Assembly (NCBI GenBank): GCA_947044365.1
Contig: OX345645.1
Coordinates: 6,749,136 to 6,813,135 of the forward strand
Length of the DNA: 64,000 nt
Reading direction: 5' to 3'
Origin: Petrosia ficiformis
Lineage: Eukaryota; Porifera; Demospongiae; Haplosclerida; Petrosiidae
Part shown: one piece after another, positions 15,268-31,700 of the stretch
Layout: each line of letters begins with the position of its first letter
Numbering within the stretch: position 1 is the stretch's first letter
Made by a program: the position numbers and the translations under genes
The notes under the pieces: model-generated
The model's database searches: none
What the model was told of the DNA's origin: nothing
Seen by the model: the letters and a program-made list of their open reading frames with translations, nothing else

Positions 15268-18200
15268 GGGAGAATAGATCATACCTGTATATATCCACCA
15301 TGGTATCAGTAATATCATCACTAAACTCATTAGATGAGGGGGCGGTTGGTAGGAGGAGTTTCATAAAAGATTCTAAATTTAGAAATACATTCAGGGACTT
15401 CAGAGCAGATAGACGCAATCCATGTTCACACCATAAAAGATAAGAGGAATTTGATGATAGTAATACTGATGATAGATCTTCTGAAGATGGGGTGGATTCC
15501 GTTTGTAAGGAGGCTAAAATATGAGATATATGTATAAATAGATAGATAGATAGATGGATGGATAGATGGATGGATGGATGGATGGATAGATGGATGGATA
15601 GATGGATGGATGGATGGATAGATGGATGGATAGATGGATGGATAGATGGATGGATGGATGGATGGATGGATAAATGGATGGATAGATGGATGGATGGATG
15701 GATAGATGGATGGATAGATGGATGGATAGATGGATGGATGGACAGACAGACACACCTATTATAGCCTGTGGTGTATGTGGACTATCTATAACTCCTGATA
15801 ATAAAGCTAGATTCATTAGTGTAATAGGTGTAGCACTATCCTTAATGAGATCAGGATTTAATGAGGTATATACCGGTAAGTTTAGATCAGATACTACTAC
15901 AGATCTGTATAATAATAATATATACATGTACATACATACATGCATGTACATGTACATGTACATGTACACACATGTACATGTACATGTACATATGTACAAT
16001 GTACATGTACATACATGTGAATACATACTTACATGCATACTTATATACATACAGACATACATACTGTACATACGCACTTACATCTGTTCAATCTTTGTCG
16101 TCCCTCCATCGTCGTACATTTCTTGCACATTAACTTTACGTCCCTCTGGTACAGTAACTATCACTCCTTTCTTCTTCTCAGTTTTATTGAAACACTCACC
16201 TCCCAATTGGAATCCCGGATTAACTCCGCCTACTACTGCTAAACAAGGCCACACCTCCTTACAAATATTCTTAACTAATAACACACATGTGTCCATAAAT
16301 GTTTTAGTCGGCTTTGTATCTGACGAGGGAACCTCTTCAGAATATGATACTACTAGTCTCTCTACTAGGGAATTCATCAAATTGAATCTGTAGAGAACAA
16401 GATATGATAAGATAACACATAGATCATTCCATTCAATAACACATTCATTAACAATAGCTATCCATTCATCCATCCATTTATACATCTATCCATCTGTCCA
16501 TCCATCTACATATACATGTATATATATATCCCCCATCTATCCATCTATCCATCCATCCATCTATCAATCGATCTACCCATCTAACCAACTATATATCTAT
16601 TCATCCATATTCTATCTATCTATCTATCTATCTACATGTATCTATCCATCACCCTGTCTTTATCCACATCAACAGATGATATTCATGATAGAACATACCT
16701 CTGTTTCATAGTTCTAGATATGGCTTGTTTCCATCCTTCCTTGTCTTGTAGTTGGTGTATAATATTAACAATAGCATGTGATAATGAGAATGAGGATGGG
16801 GCTAGTATAGGATAGCCTGATTTAGATCTCTCTGTGTCTGGTTTCCTCAGTAAGAATTTGTCATCATTAGTAAAGAATGAATGAATATGAAGCTGTGAGG
16901 AGTAAAAGATTGGAGAGATGAAGATGGTATGAGGAAGTTGAAGGAGAGACAGATGAATGGATGGATGGATGGAGAGATAGATAGATAGATAGATAGATAG
17001 ATGGATAGATGGATGGATGGATGGAGAGAGGGATCCAGTATATATATATGACATTATATACCTTTGTATGGTTCAGAGGTCTATCACATACAAATAATGG
17101 ATAGAGTGTGTTAGAAGGACTATGGACATCTCTGAATGCAACTTTAGGATCCTACGAGAGAGGTAATGTACATAAGTACATACATATACATACATACAAT
17201 GTACATGTACATACATACATGATACATGTACATACATATACATATATACATACATATACATACATACATTATATACCTTTCCATCAAAACCAAAGGATAG
17301 TGTTTTCTCCATTCCATCATACAGTATAGTAATAGTATCACCTTCTTTAACGTTATGTGTTAATATATCACCAGTCTCACCATCATGACACAACACACCA
17401 GTCTGTGCTTCCAACACCCATAACTGATTACTATTACGAACCTGAGAGACAAATAGATAGATAAATAGATAGATAAATGGATGGACGAATAGATGGATAA
17501 TGGATGGATAGATAGATGGATCGATGAATGGATGCATGGATGGACGGATGAATGGTGGATGGATAGATGGATGATAGCTACATTGACAAACCAGGGACAA
17601 ATATGAACATACTTACACACAGAGATGTAAACTTACATTTCTGTCTGTGAGAGGTTTAAATCCAACACCAATGCAAAATGCTGGATTACGACTCCAAGCT
17701 GTTACCTGTTAATATAATGATATATAATACAGTATATAACTATTAATAACTGTTAATAATTAATAACTAATAATAACCATTAATAATTAATAACTAATAA
17801 TAATAATTACTATTAATAACTATTAATAACTACTAATTACTATCAATAACTATTAATTAATATTAATTATTATCAATTAATAATAGCTATTAATAACTAT
17901 TAACTATTAATTACTTTTAATAACTAATAATAACTATTAATAACTGTTAATTATTAATAACTATTAATAATTAATAACTAATTATAATTATTAATAACTA
18001 TTAATAATTATTAACTAATAATTACTATTAATAACTATTAATAACTATTAATAACTACTAATTACTATCAATAACTATTAATAACTATTAATAACTATTA
18101 ATAACTACTAATAACTATTAATAACTACTAATTAGTATTAATAACTATTAATCTATTAATACCTTCCATTGATATATTTTATCCTCCAATGGTGTATCTC

Positions 18201-20475
18201 CTAATGTATAACTAATAGCATACACATCAGATCCTGTAGACTGGTATACACACCCATCTCCATCTTGATTAATAGTACATAGATCACTAGACATAGCATC
18301 AAGTCTATATATATATGAATATATGTATGTATGTAACTATGTATATATTTACATGTATGTATATGTACATGTACATATGTATTTATGTAGTATGTACATA
18401 CATGTACATGTATGTACATACATGTATATGTGTATGACACAGGTATATCACATGTACGTCACATGAGTTGATGAATACATATAACATTATTTACCTGAAT
18501 GGTATAGAGTTCAATGGTTTTACAGTACTAGTGGGTGTGTCCATTGCATGATTCACTATTGATGAAGGTGCTATATACATCACCTTGTATAAGAGATTGA
18601 GAAGACCTTCTAGAACCTAAAATATAATATAGTATTCATCATCACTTCCTCATTTCCTCTATCTTTAATCCATCCATTCCATTTATCAATACATGTACAT
18701 CAGTACATGTATATATATATATATACATCCATTCATCTAGATGTATCTATCCATCTATTCATCTATCTATCCATCTATTCATCTATCATTGTATCTCTCA
18801 TACCTCGTTACACTGAACAGTGAGATCCTTATTATTAGTATGTGTTAATATTGATCTTAACAATTCCAAAGCTACTAAACGAGTTTTAAGAGATGACACC
18901 ATCGAAATACCTGATAAAGAAATATAAATTTATATATAATTATATACATGTACATGTATACACATGCATTCATTAATCCACACAGTCCATCTGTCTGTTT
19001 GTCATTCGTCCATCTGTCTGTGTGTCCATCCATTATTACTTACCAGTTTCTTCATTCACATCCACAATCTTTAGTAATATATTGAACCAGGAAGGAGACG
19101 ATACCACATCAAATATCACATCACTTGATACCATCAGTACATTTAGAAACACTAGAATATCTTCAAGAATCTTTTCTCTCTCTTCACATGTGGTTTGACG
19201 TAGTTCCCAGATATGAGCGATATCTTCATTATCAATATTAACACACCCGTCTAATATTCCCAGTAACATATTACATATAATATATAATATTGATGAGTCA
19301 TCTTTAACTGTGTCACAAGATTTTAAACTGTGAATAGATAGATAAATAAATATATGGATAGATAGATAGATAGATAAATAGATGGATAGATAGATAGATA
19401 AGTGGATGGATACATTGATGGATAGACGAATGACAGAGTAATGGATGGATAGATTGATAGACAAATAGATAAATAGACAGATGGATGTATACATGTATAC
19501 ATGTATAGATAGATAGATAGATAGATAGATGGATAGATAGATGGATAGATAGATAGATAGATAGATGAATAGATAGATAGATAGATGTATAGATAGATAG
19601 ATAGATGGATAGATAAATGGATAGATAGATGGATGGATGGTTAGACGTACAATGTACATGTACATATAGATGAAAGGAGGTTAGATAGATAGATAGAGAC
19701 ATAGAGAGATATGACTTACACAAGTTGTAAAGCCAGTGATTGCATTGCTATTAAACTTCCATTCTTGAGTGATATTCCCATTTCTCCATGAGGTGTGAAA
19801 CTACTTGATAAGAAATGTGTATTTACTGTACCTGATGTGAGTGCTAGACGACTATATAGATCACCTGTAAGGAAGGAGGAGGAGGAGGAGGAGGATGAGG
19901 AGGAGGAAGAGGAGGGTAATGAACAGATGGAGAGTACACCACATAATTATGATGTCATATGATGTTATATGATGTCATATGATGTAATTACTAACCAGTT
20001 AATAATGATCTGATGTCCTTATGATCATATGCTGTATACAGCCATAGTAATGATAATAATAGTGTCTTTATAGGTACAGGTTTAGTGGGTGCGGCATCAA
20101 GAGGAAGTGATGATAATGGTAGTGTTAACTGATTGAGGATTCTATGATATGAGCTCTTTACTTGATGTTGTAGTGATAATGGGGCATGTGATAACTGTGT
20201 TAGTGATAATAGTGAGGATAAAGTGAGGTGATATCAATTAGATATATATATATACAATGTATATATGTATGTACATGCACATACACTGTATATACATACA
20301 TGCACATACATACATGTACATGTACATACATACATGTACATACATACATACATACATGTACATACATACATGCACATACATACATACATACATAAATGTA
20401 CGTACATGTACATGTACATAATACATGTACATACATACATGTACATGTACATACATACATACATATATACATAAA

Positions 20476-20509
<34 letters not shown>

Positions 20510-20991
20510 CATACATATATACATGTACATACACACATACATACATACATACATACATACACCTCATTACCTCGTATACAGGATTTGTTAATGCCTCACT
20601 AACACATGATGTTAAATACAATAGTTTTGATGATGGTAAGAGACAGTCCCTTTCATTAACTCTAGTAATGAATGATTGTATCTTGTTTAGTATACCGAGT
20701 AGAGCCTATATAGTAATATAGATAAATAAACAACACTGATGATATATACATACATGTACATGTACCTTTGCTCGTTTGGTTTGGTGTGATAGTAATATTA
20801 AAAATTCTTCACGTGTAGGTAACTCACTAGAGTCACTATAAAATACTGAGCACACTAAACTATTTAGAAATGAACATATCTTTGATGATGGACTACCAGA
20901 TGATGAGGACTTGACCTATATAAATGAATAGATAGATAGATTGATAAATAGATAGATAGACAGATAGATAGATAGATAGATAATTAGATAG

Positions 20992-21022
<31 letters not shown>

Positions 21023-21029
21023 ATTAGAC

Positions 21030-21064
<35 letters not shown>

Positions 21065-24000
21065 CAGATAGATAGATGTAGATAAAGATAGATAGATGAA
21101 TGGATGAAGGAAGGATGGATAGACAGGTAAATAGCTCACTTGATTGTCAAGCCTGTCTCTCTGCCATCTTAACAATGATAGTGCCTTCTTTACTTCATCC
21201 AGTGACCATTCTCTCTCTGATTCCAATTGAACACGATTCTCATCATTAATAAATACACCATTCACACCATCACCCTCTCCATCACCATCCACACCCTAGT
21301 ATGAATTAATTAATTAATTATTCATTAATTTATTAATTACTCACTTCTTTTCCACTAAGATCCAAATGAATTGGTTCCACCCAGCCTGAAGGGTGTGATA
21401 AGAGACGTGTGAGAGAAGTACGTGCATACAAAGATGAATTTAGAGCACTGCCTGGACTACGATGAAGAAGTGAGTCTACAGATGTTTGACGTTCTGCAGG
21501 ACTTGAGAGAAGAGATATGAAGTAAATTACATCTATACATCTATCTCTACAGTCATCTATCTATCTATTGACACACCATACATCTATTCATCCTTCCATA
21601 CATATATCCATCCATCCATCCATCCATCCATCCATCCATCTATCCATCCATACATCCATTAATCCATCCATCCATCCATCCATCCATCCATCCATCCATA
21701 CACCCATCCATCCATCCATCCATCCATCATCCATCCATCCATCCATACATCCATCCCTCAATCAATCCATCTATCCATACATCCATCCATACATCCATCC
21801 ATCTATCCATCCATCCATCCATCCATCCATCCATCTATCCATCCATACATCCATTAATCCATCCATCCATCCATCCATCCATCCATCCATACACCCATCC
21901 ATCCATCCATCCATCCATCATCCATCCATCCATCCATACATCCATCCCTCAATCAATCCATCTATCCATACATCCATCCATACATCCATCCATACATCCA
22001 TCCATCCATCCATCCATACATCCATCCATCCATCCATCCATCATCCATCCATACATCCATCCATCCATCCATCTATCCATCCATACATCCATTAATCCAT
22101 CCATCCATCATCCATCCATCCATCCATACATCCATCCCTCAATCAATCCATCTATCCATACATCCATCCATACATCCATCCATACATCCATCCATCCATC
22201 CATCCATACATCCATCCATCCATCCATCCATCATCCATCCATACATCCATCCCTCCATTAATCCATCTATCCATACATCCATCCATCCATCCATCCATAC
22301 ATCCATCCATCCATCATCCATCCATCCATCCATACATCCATCCCTCCATCAATCCATCTATCCATACATCCATCCATCAATCAATCCATCTATCCATACA
22401 TCCATCCATACATCCATCCATCCATCCATCCATACATCCATCCATCCATCCATCCATCATCCATCCATACATCCATACATCCATCCCTCCATCCTTCCAT
22501 CCATCCATACATCCATCCATCCATCCATCCATACATCCATCCATCCATCATCCATCCATCCATCCATACATCCATCCCTCCATCAATCCATCTATCCATA
22601 CATCCATCCATCCATCCATCCATCCATCCATTCATCTATCCATTCATCTATCCATCCATCTATCCATCCATCCATCCAACCAACCAATCATCCATACATC
22701 CATCCATACATCCATCCATACATCCATCCATCCATCCATCCATACATCCATCCATCCATCCATCATCCATCCATCCATCCATACATCCATCCCTCCATCA
22801 ATCCATCTATCCATCCATCCATCCATCCATCCATCCATTCATCTATCCATACATCCATCCATCCATCCATCCATCCATCCATCCAACCAACCAATCATCC
22901 ATACATCCATCCATACATCCATCCATCCATCAATCCATTCATCTATCCATTCATCTATCCATCCATCCATCCATCCATCCATTGTACCTTGTAGCTGGTA
23001 TTTGTGGTACAATGGGTTGTGTTTCCTCAGGTAGTCCATTATCCATCACACACATTAAGAATATTAACATACAACATATACCAATACATGTATCATGAAA
23101 TTCAGTGTCTTCATCTGCATCAACCTGTGTGTGCATGTGAGAGGGGAGAGTGGTGATGATAAATAGCTTATCACTAAGTTAACTCACAACTCCATCGTTA
23201 TCTGGTACTGGTCTGCGTAGAAATACTTCTTTTCTCATACTAAACACTGCTCTATAAACATCAATTAATTGTCTGTTTGGTTTTCCCGAATGAGTTAATG
23301 CTAAATGTGCTAAGCCACAATGATGAAGATAACAGGCCAAGGCTGAGCAAGATACTTGACGTAATTGAGGAATGGTGTCTTCATCACTAGCTGTATTCCA
23401 ATCTGATGACATAGATAAATAGATAGATAAATAGATGGATAGATGGATGGATAGATGAATGAATGAATAGATGAATGGATAGATGAATGGATGGATGGGT
23501 GAATAGATTGATGGATGGATGGATGGCTGAATGGATGGATGGATTGATGGATAGATAGATATATTACCTTTAGCTTTTGCTATGCTCATCATGTTATCAT
23601 AAAGTTTCTCGGCATCAGAATTACCTTTAGCACCAACAGAGAGAGCTTCAAGAGGTTTCAGTTTCTGAAGAAAGATGTGATAATAAGTAATTGGATGGAT
23701 GGACGAATAGATGGACTAAAAGACGGACTGATTGAAAATGTAAGAACTATGGCTATGTATACACACAGAGACTCACAGCAATATCTGCTGGTTCGATATC
23801 CTCAAAATTCTTATATTTCTCATCTACAACAGGTATATACATATCATTACATGGATCTGTCCATGCCTCAAAATCCCCTTCTACAAGACACCACGTACAC
23901 TCTACACTGTCGCTAGGATGAGGTAAAGTCTTACACAATGTATACCATGTATGAACAGCTACAAGAAATGGACATAATAACAACCATATGTACATGTACA

Positions 24001-25403
24001 TGTATATGTACGCATACATGTACATGTACATACATGTACATGTACATATACATGTAATGTACATACACATACATGTACATGTACATGCACATGTACATAC
24101 ACACACACATACATGTACATGTACAAACACATACACATACATGTACATGTACATGTACACATACATGTACATGCACATACATGTACATGTACAAACACAT
24201 ACACATACATGTACAAACACATACATGTACATGTACAAACACATACATGTACATGTACATACACATACCTTGTGGTAGTCCCTCAATACCAGATGGTATA
24301 CACACAAGATGACTGCCTCTAACTGTTTTCTTATCTTTAACACATTCATAATCTAGAATTAACTTCTCATCTTCTATTAGCGACTATGGAGGAGGAGGAG
24401 GAGGAGGAGGAGGAGGAAGAGGAGGAGGAGGAGAAGGGGTAAATGTATAAATACAATATCAATGATATTTACATACTATGGCAAGGCTATTAGTTCAGTA
24501 CCATGTGTAATACTTACAGAAAATCCATCAGCTATTGAGTAGAGACATCTACCAGCACAATAACTCATTAATCTCTCATAAGTGTACAACTCTTCCCAAA
24601 TATCTCTTTCAAGAGGTAGAAACTTAACAGCCTTTAACTTTGTTAGTGGTACATCTAGTGAGGGAGGAGGAGAAGGAGGAAGAGAAGGAGGAGGAGGAGA
24701 AGGAAGAGGGAGAGGAGGAGGAGGAGGAGGAGAAGGAAGAGGGAGAGGAGGAGGAGGAGGGAGAGGGAGAGAAGGAGGAGGAGGAGGAAATAGTGATAAT
24801 GTACTGACATATACAGTACATGTTACTAACCTAATGGTATAATTTTATCAATCTCATCTTCCTGGTCTATATGTTCAATCATATTAATATCTCTCAGTCT
24901 AAATACCTCATGAACACAGCTAGCTATATCTAATAATACCTCTTCTACTTGAAGCACTTGACTACAGAAAGAATATAAGTACATCTAATTAATATTCATT
25001 ATTATTAATTACTATTAATTAATTATCCACCCACTCACTTAATTGACACAACTCCACCTACTGATAGAGCAATATGTACAGGTAGACCAGATATAAGAAA
25101 ATTATCAATTACTCCTCTTTTATTATAAACAAAATTAACAGGGTCCTCCTCTTTAGATGCAGCTGTGACAAATGATGATAGGAGAGGAAGTGTGTGGTCT
25201 TGCAGAATCTGAAGGAATGGTTGTACGTATGTATTCATTACAACTTTGTCCTGTGAGGAGAGAATGGGAATGTGACTTGAGTGATTTGAGTATGAGTCTT
25301 GAATGACCACATCCACATGTACATGTATGAGATGGATGGGGGTAGATATGCATGTATGTATAGATAAATAGATACATACACACATACATACATATATACA
25401 TAT

Positions 25404-25434
<31 letters not shown>

Positions 25435-27988
25435 CATACATACACACACACATACATGTACATACACACATACATACATACATACATACATGTACATACA
25501 TACATACCCATACACATACATGTACATACACACATACATACATACATACATACATACATACATACATACCCACACACATACATGTACATGTACATACACA
25601 CATACATACATACATACATACATACATACATACATACCCATACACATACATGTACATACACACATACATACATACATACATACATACATACATACATACC
25701 CACACACATACATACATACATACATACATACATACATACCCATACACATACATGTACATACACACATACATACACACATACATACATACATACATACATA
25801 CATACATACATACATACATACCCATACATGTACATACACACATACATACATACATACATACATACATACATACCCACACACATACATTGTACATGTACAC
25901 TGTACCTACATACATACATAAATACACACATACATACACACATACATACACACATATATACACACATACATACATACATGCATACATACATACATACACA
26001 TACATACACATACATACATACATGTACATGTACATACACACATGTACATACATAAAGAGATAGATAGATACATAGGATACATAGATACATGTAGATAGAT
26101 AGATAGATAGATGGATAAATAGATAGATAGATGTTGATATGACTTACACTATAAACACACTCTGAATTAGTAAACATCATGTCACAGTGTCTCTTTAAGA
26201 ATGCTAACACGTTAGTATATACATTGAGAATGAATCCCTCAAATAGACTGATATATTGATAAGGTGTGCTAGTGTCATGTGACTCTGTACCACTCAAACA
26301 TGTGATCTAATGAAGAGGACATATAAATACACCAGTATATAGAGCTACATATAGTACATGTATATACATGTACCTGTATATAGAACATGTACATGTAGAT
26401 TGATTAGTGTAAATACATGTATAATTACATATGTTTATAAATCATCTCAACTTACAGCATTTTGATGAAGATAATATGCCATTCTGTGACATAGTTTAAA
26501 TAAATCTTTACTAACGACACTGCCCCTCCAATTAGAAGCACTAATTAAAATAATGAATAGATGAGTACACAAATGGATGGATGGATGGATGGATGGATGG
26601 ATGAATGGATGGGTGGATGAATGGATGGATGAATGGATGGGTGGATGAATGGATGGATATAAGTATGAATGGATGCGTGGATAGAGAGATGGACAGATAG
26701 ATGCATGTAGACGTATGGATAGATGGATGATTACACACAATACTATATAATACTCACTCAGGTTCTTCAATCTTTCCATATAGTTTAATACACTCCTCAT
26801 CTACTAGTAGTCCAGAAATTCCTTCTTTCTCTTCTAAAAACCCTTCTAGTAATATCTGGACTTGACGACACTGTATATAAATACATGTACATGTGAGTAC
26901 ATACATGTATATGTATGTACATGTACGTATGTGTACATGTATATATAGATACCACACACACATAATCATGTATATAATTACCTGTCCTCCAGTAAGTTTA
27001 GAGAATTGGGTGTGGTCTTCGGGTAATAAATTCAGTAATAGTTTAAGTCTATCAAGTGTTGGAGGTAATAGAACACCAGCACCAATCTCTAATGCTTCAC
27101 TACATACCTATGTGAGTAGATACAAATATAGATATACAAACAACACATAAACATACCTTATCTATTGCTGGAGGTAGATGAGAATCTATAAGTTGTAGTA
27201 ATAAAGATCTTAGTGGCCTAACTTGATTACCACAAGCTATATCAATACACCCAGATCCTAATGGAACTACGAGACCCAAATGAATACGAAGAAGTGTTAA
27301 TACTGATAATACAAAACTCTCTTGAGTACTACGAGGAGGAGGAGGAGAAGGAGGAGGAAAAGAAGGAGGAGGAGGAGGAGGAGGAGGAAATATCATAATA
27401 CACATCATATATATATATATACATATGTATTGAATTACCTTGTATCAGTAAATGGTAATGAGGGGGTGTGGTTTTGTGTGTTCCAGTATTCCTGTACTAA
27501 TATTACTAATTGTTCAAATGTCTTTTCTTCAACATTAACACAATAAGGCCAGTGCCATACAGTGGTAGCTCGTCTAATAGAGCAAGATATAAACACATAG
27601 TTATATACAAACACACATGTACATGCATGTACATGTATATATACATATACAAGTACATGTATATATGCATATACATACATACATACATACATGTAAATAT
27701 GTACATCTACATACATCCATATACACACATGTACATCTACATACATACATAGTACATACATACATACATACATACATACATACATACATACATAGTACAT
27801 ACATACATACATACATACATAGTACATACATACATACATACATACATACATACATACATACATAGTACATACATACATACATGTACATACATGTACATAC
27901 ATGTACATACATACATACATACATACATACATACATACATACATAGTACATACATACATACATGTACATACATGTACATACATGTACA

Positions 27989-28019
<31 letters not shown>

Positions 28020-28676
28020 TACATATATACATACATACATACATACATACATACATAGTACATACATACATACATACATACATACATACACACATACATA
28101 CACACATACATACATATATACATACACACATAGACACATTACCTATCAGCAGGTACTGCAGTCCATACTAAACTATGTGATGTACCAGTTGTTATTTGTT
28201 GTACTTGTATTCCATCCAATCCTTTTACTATACTAGGTGTAGTTATAGAACTATTACTATGACCTTGTCCGCACTGACCCATACTATTAGTACCCCAAGC
28301 ATATACATCACCACCTATATTAACAATACATGTACATACAGTGTACATACATACATACATACATGTACATACATGTACATGTACACATGTACATACATGT
28401 ACATGTGTATACATACACATATACATGTGTACATACACATGTACATACATACATACATACATTCATATAAACATACGTTGAGTTAGAGCCACACAGTGTC
28501 CATCTCCAGTGCTAATATCAACAATAATTTCAGAGCTGATAGCTTCCACTAACCATGGAGTGTGTTGTCTAGGTTCAGATGTACCTTTACCAACACCACT
28601 ACCATTACCAAAAGTATATACCTGATAATACATAGTATTATAATTATATATATACATATATATATAATTATATATA

Positions 28677-28735
<59 letters not shown>

Positions 28736-31700
28736 ATACATGTATGTACTACTAGGGTATGTACCTTTCCAGTAGCTGTTAATACAGCACTGAACTGATT
28801 AGCGGCACACACTTTCTGACATACTTGTCCTTGTAATGCCTGAATTACCTGATATAGATAATATAATGACTAATGATGACACATAATGACACATCAGTAG
28901 TGATACAATGTGACTCATAATGATTAATGATGACACATAATGACACATACAATAGTGATACAATGTGATACATAATGACTAATGATGACACATAATGACA
29001 CAACAATAGTGATACAATGTGACTCATAATAACTAATGATGACACATAATGACATATACAATTATGATGCATTGTGACTCATCATGACTAATGATGACAC
29101 ATAATGATACATAATGTCACATACCATAGTGATACAATGTGGCTCACAATGACTCATAATGACACATACAATAGCAACTATATACATACATGTACATTGT
29201 ACCTTCGGTGATAATTGTTTAGTAGTGTCTCCATGACCCAGTTTCCCTCCATCACCAGATCCAAATGAATAAACAGTATAGAAATCATCAGATAGTGCTA
29301 ATGTGTGTGAACAACCACATGCTACCTGACGTATTTTACCTATAATAACACGTGTGGGTATCTTCAATGTGTTTGAATTACCATGTCCTGTGGAGAGGAA
29401 GTTCAGTGACAAAATGGGCATTAAATAGAGATATACATATAAGACTTACCTAATCTTCCATAATCTCCATCGCCCCATGTGTACAGTTCACTATCTATAG
29501 TAACAGCAGCGCTGTGTCTATTACCACATGATACCTGACGAACTACTTTACTACTGAAGGCTTCTATGAGCTTAGGTGTCTTTTGTGTCGTGTTATTACC
29601 ATGTCCTAACTTACCATGTTCACCTGTGAAGGGAAGGAGAGGGATAGGGAGAGGAAGAGGAGAGGTAGAGGTAGAGAAGAGGGAGAGGGAGAGAAAGAGG
29701 AAGAGGAGAGAGAGAGGAAGAGGAGAGGGAGAGGAAGAGGAGAGGTAGAGAGTGAATCAGATACATATACAAGTATACATTCACACATACCATCTCCCCA
29801 GCTATACACTCTTCCATTTTGATCAACACCTAATGAGTGTCCATCAGATCCTTTAGAATTTGATATCTTGTGTAATATAGTACCAGTAGGAAATGTAGTG
29901 ATATCTTTAAGTGTGGTCTGTGTGTCACTATTACCCAGACCAAGACGACCATAACTACCCTGTAGTAATAATATGTATATATATATATATATATATATTA
30001 AATATTATTATAATTACCTTTCCACAACCTCTAATAGTACCATCGGCATATACTAGAAATGAACAATACTGGCCAGCTTCAATCTATATAAATATATATG
30101 TATAATATCTTCTATATGTGCATGTACATGTACATGTATATACACCAATACATGTACATGTACATGTATATACAGTATTATATATTTTACAAGTACATGT
30201 ACACATGTACATATGTATTATATACTTTACAAGTACATGTACATATGTATATACAGTATTATATTATATTTTACAAGTACATGTACACATGTACATGTAC
30301 ATATGTATATACAGTATTATACATTTTACAAGTACATGCGTACATGTGTATATGCATACATACTTATACATGTACATGTACATGTATATACAGTACTATA
30401 TGTACATGTATATACAAACACATACTTACTATCTGTGCATTAGCCATATGTGGCATCAGAGTAGCTTGTGTATATTTCTCAGATGACCCCATTGCTAACT
30501 GACTGCTGCTATTACTACCAAATCCATATACCTAAAATAATAATTAAATAAGTAATTAATTAGATAATTAAAGGCGGGGATGTTCCCTTCTCTATAATTA
30601 AATATTGAATGTATGTCATCTTACCTCACAAGTCTCTGAGATGAATTGAGTATCACTAGTAGCATCACCACATAATGAATTGATACAATGCTGACATGAC
30701 TCACATAACTGAGAGAGGAAAGAGGGAGGGGGGAGAGAGGGAGAGAGAGAGGGAGGGAGGGAGGGAGAGTGTTAAAAGATTCAGAGAGAGGATACAAGGA
30801 AAGGATTAAAGGTAAGGACACACACATATTCACCTCTTTCATCAAGAAGACAAGGAATTTCATTAGTGATACATTATTAGAGGGTGTGTCCTCTTCATTA
30901 TTAATGAATGGTTCATGTTCACGAGACTCTCCTACTAACTGCATAATATAATATACAATATACAATAGATGAAAGAAAATATGAACAGATAGATAGATGA
31001 ATAGAGACATGGATGGATGGATGGATGGATGGATGGATGGATGGATGAATGGATGGATAGATAGATGGATGGATAGATATACATATTTATATATATATAT
31101 ATACATATATATATAATTATATATACATATATATCTTTATGCTTACTGATTTGTCTCTAATTTCTTTCAATATAAATTCACAACATTCCATAGATATTGA
31201 TGGAGTAGTATTACTATCATTGTACGATTTCAGTAATTTAAAACATGATAGAACCATACTCAATATACCAGATAGATTACCTGTTGAAATAAATACATAC
31301 AATTACATATAAATGTATGTATATCTATACATGTATATATATATACATATATACATATACAAACATACACACACACACACACATAAATACATACATACAT
31401 ACATATATATACATACACGTACATAAATACATACATACATACCTACATCGATACATATATATATACATGTACATACATACAGTACATACATACATACCCT
31501 CTTGTAAAGTAAATAGAAACAGAATTTCTAATGCAAGTTTCCTCCCCTCTTCATCCACTCCTGAGTCAGGAGTGAGTATCCATTTCATGAAATCTCTGCC
31601 CTGATCTAAACAAGATCGGCTAAGATTTGAAAAGGTCTTAGGATTGTTCAATGCTAATGAAGGTAGAGTTTTAACAATGTCTAGAACAGAACGTAGTACC

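Larger units (their letters stand above)
12699..16387 (-). other. HERC1: HERC1 post-SPRY region, proline-rich tract and UBA-like segment
   Basis: Exons: 16082-16387, 15756-15904, 15285-15513, 14938-15053, 13182-13686 and 12699-12915. The 505-nt exon 13182-13686 encodes two long polyproline runs separated by Gly/Pro/Ile linkers, like a formin FH1 region, and ends in a UBA start ([16 protein letters not shown]). The UBA continues in 12699-12915 ([20 protein letters not shown]), followed by a charged Arg/Glu helix. The UBA-like segment matches remembered HERC1 (LLEMGFSLRQI, then MWMIEHPG). Human HERC1 has only a short proline run there, so the expanded tract is a lineage feature. UBA domains bind ubiquitin; that role here is inferred. 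Confidence 0.82.
18495..27328 (-). other. HERC1: HERC1 central helical scaffold
   Basis: Exons: 27157-27328, 26982-27107, 26758-26870, 26456-26540, 26148-26306, 25039-25250, 24831-24961, 24518-24654, 24269-24383, 23777-23958, 23568-23664, 23188-23402, 22988-23124, 21345-21493, 21140-21295, 20766-20915, 20571-20705, 19996-20194, 19720-19864, 19044-19327, 18804-18910 and 18495-18616. Leucine-rich helical segments match the region between RLD1 and SPRY of HERC1, for example [19 protein letters not shown] and [19 protein letters not shown]. No enzymatic motif is visible. The left end of 19996-20194 is firm; its right end at an ACACAG acceptor is my choice among options. This block holds the most repeat-swollen introns of the gene. 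Confidence 0.75.
27439..30531 (-). other. HERC1: HERC1 first RCC1-like propeller (RLD1)
   Basis: Exons: 30430-30531, 30018-30083, 29791-29959, 29450-29623, 29203-29387, 28765-28848, 28477-28621, 28143-28314 and 27439-27573. The repeats carry RCC1 hallmarks: [74 protein letters not shown] and [15 protein letters not shown], each preceded by a buried Gly-His/Cys-Ser strand. In HERC1 this propeller is known to bind ARF/Rab GTPases and stimulate nucleotide release. Each repeat is split by an intron near the same blade position. The segment after the propeller ([20 protein letters not shown]) matches HERC1. Confidence 0.92.

Noticed and set aside
21568..22838. Long SIHP and MDGW repeat frames
   Set aside because: The same artefact, from the ATCC minisatellite; no conserved sequence or splice context.
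24582..24842. Gly/Arg-rich plus-strand frame, and similar GGA-rich frames at 27322-27546, 29566-29822 and 60083-60433
   Set aside because: Purine-rich (GGA)n or (TCC)n microsatellites in introns.
25035..26297. A 420-aa minus-strand frame
   Set aside because: It joins two true HERC1 exons (26148-26306 and 25039-25250) through a CATA-filled intron. Only the two ends are coding.
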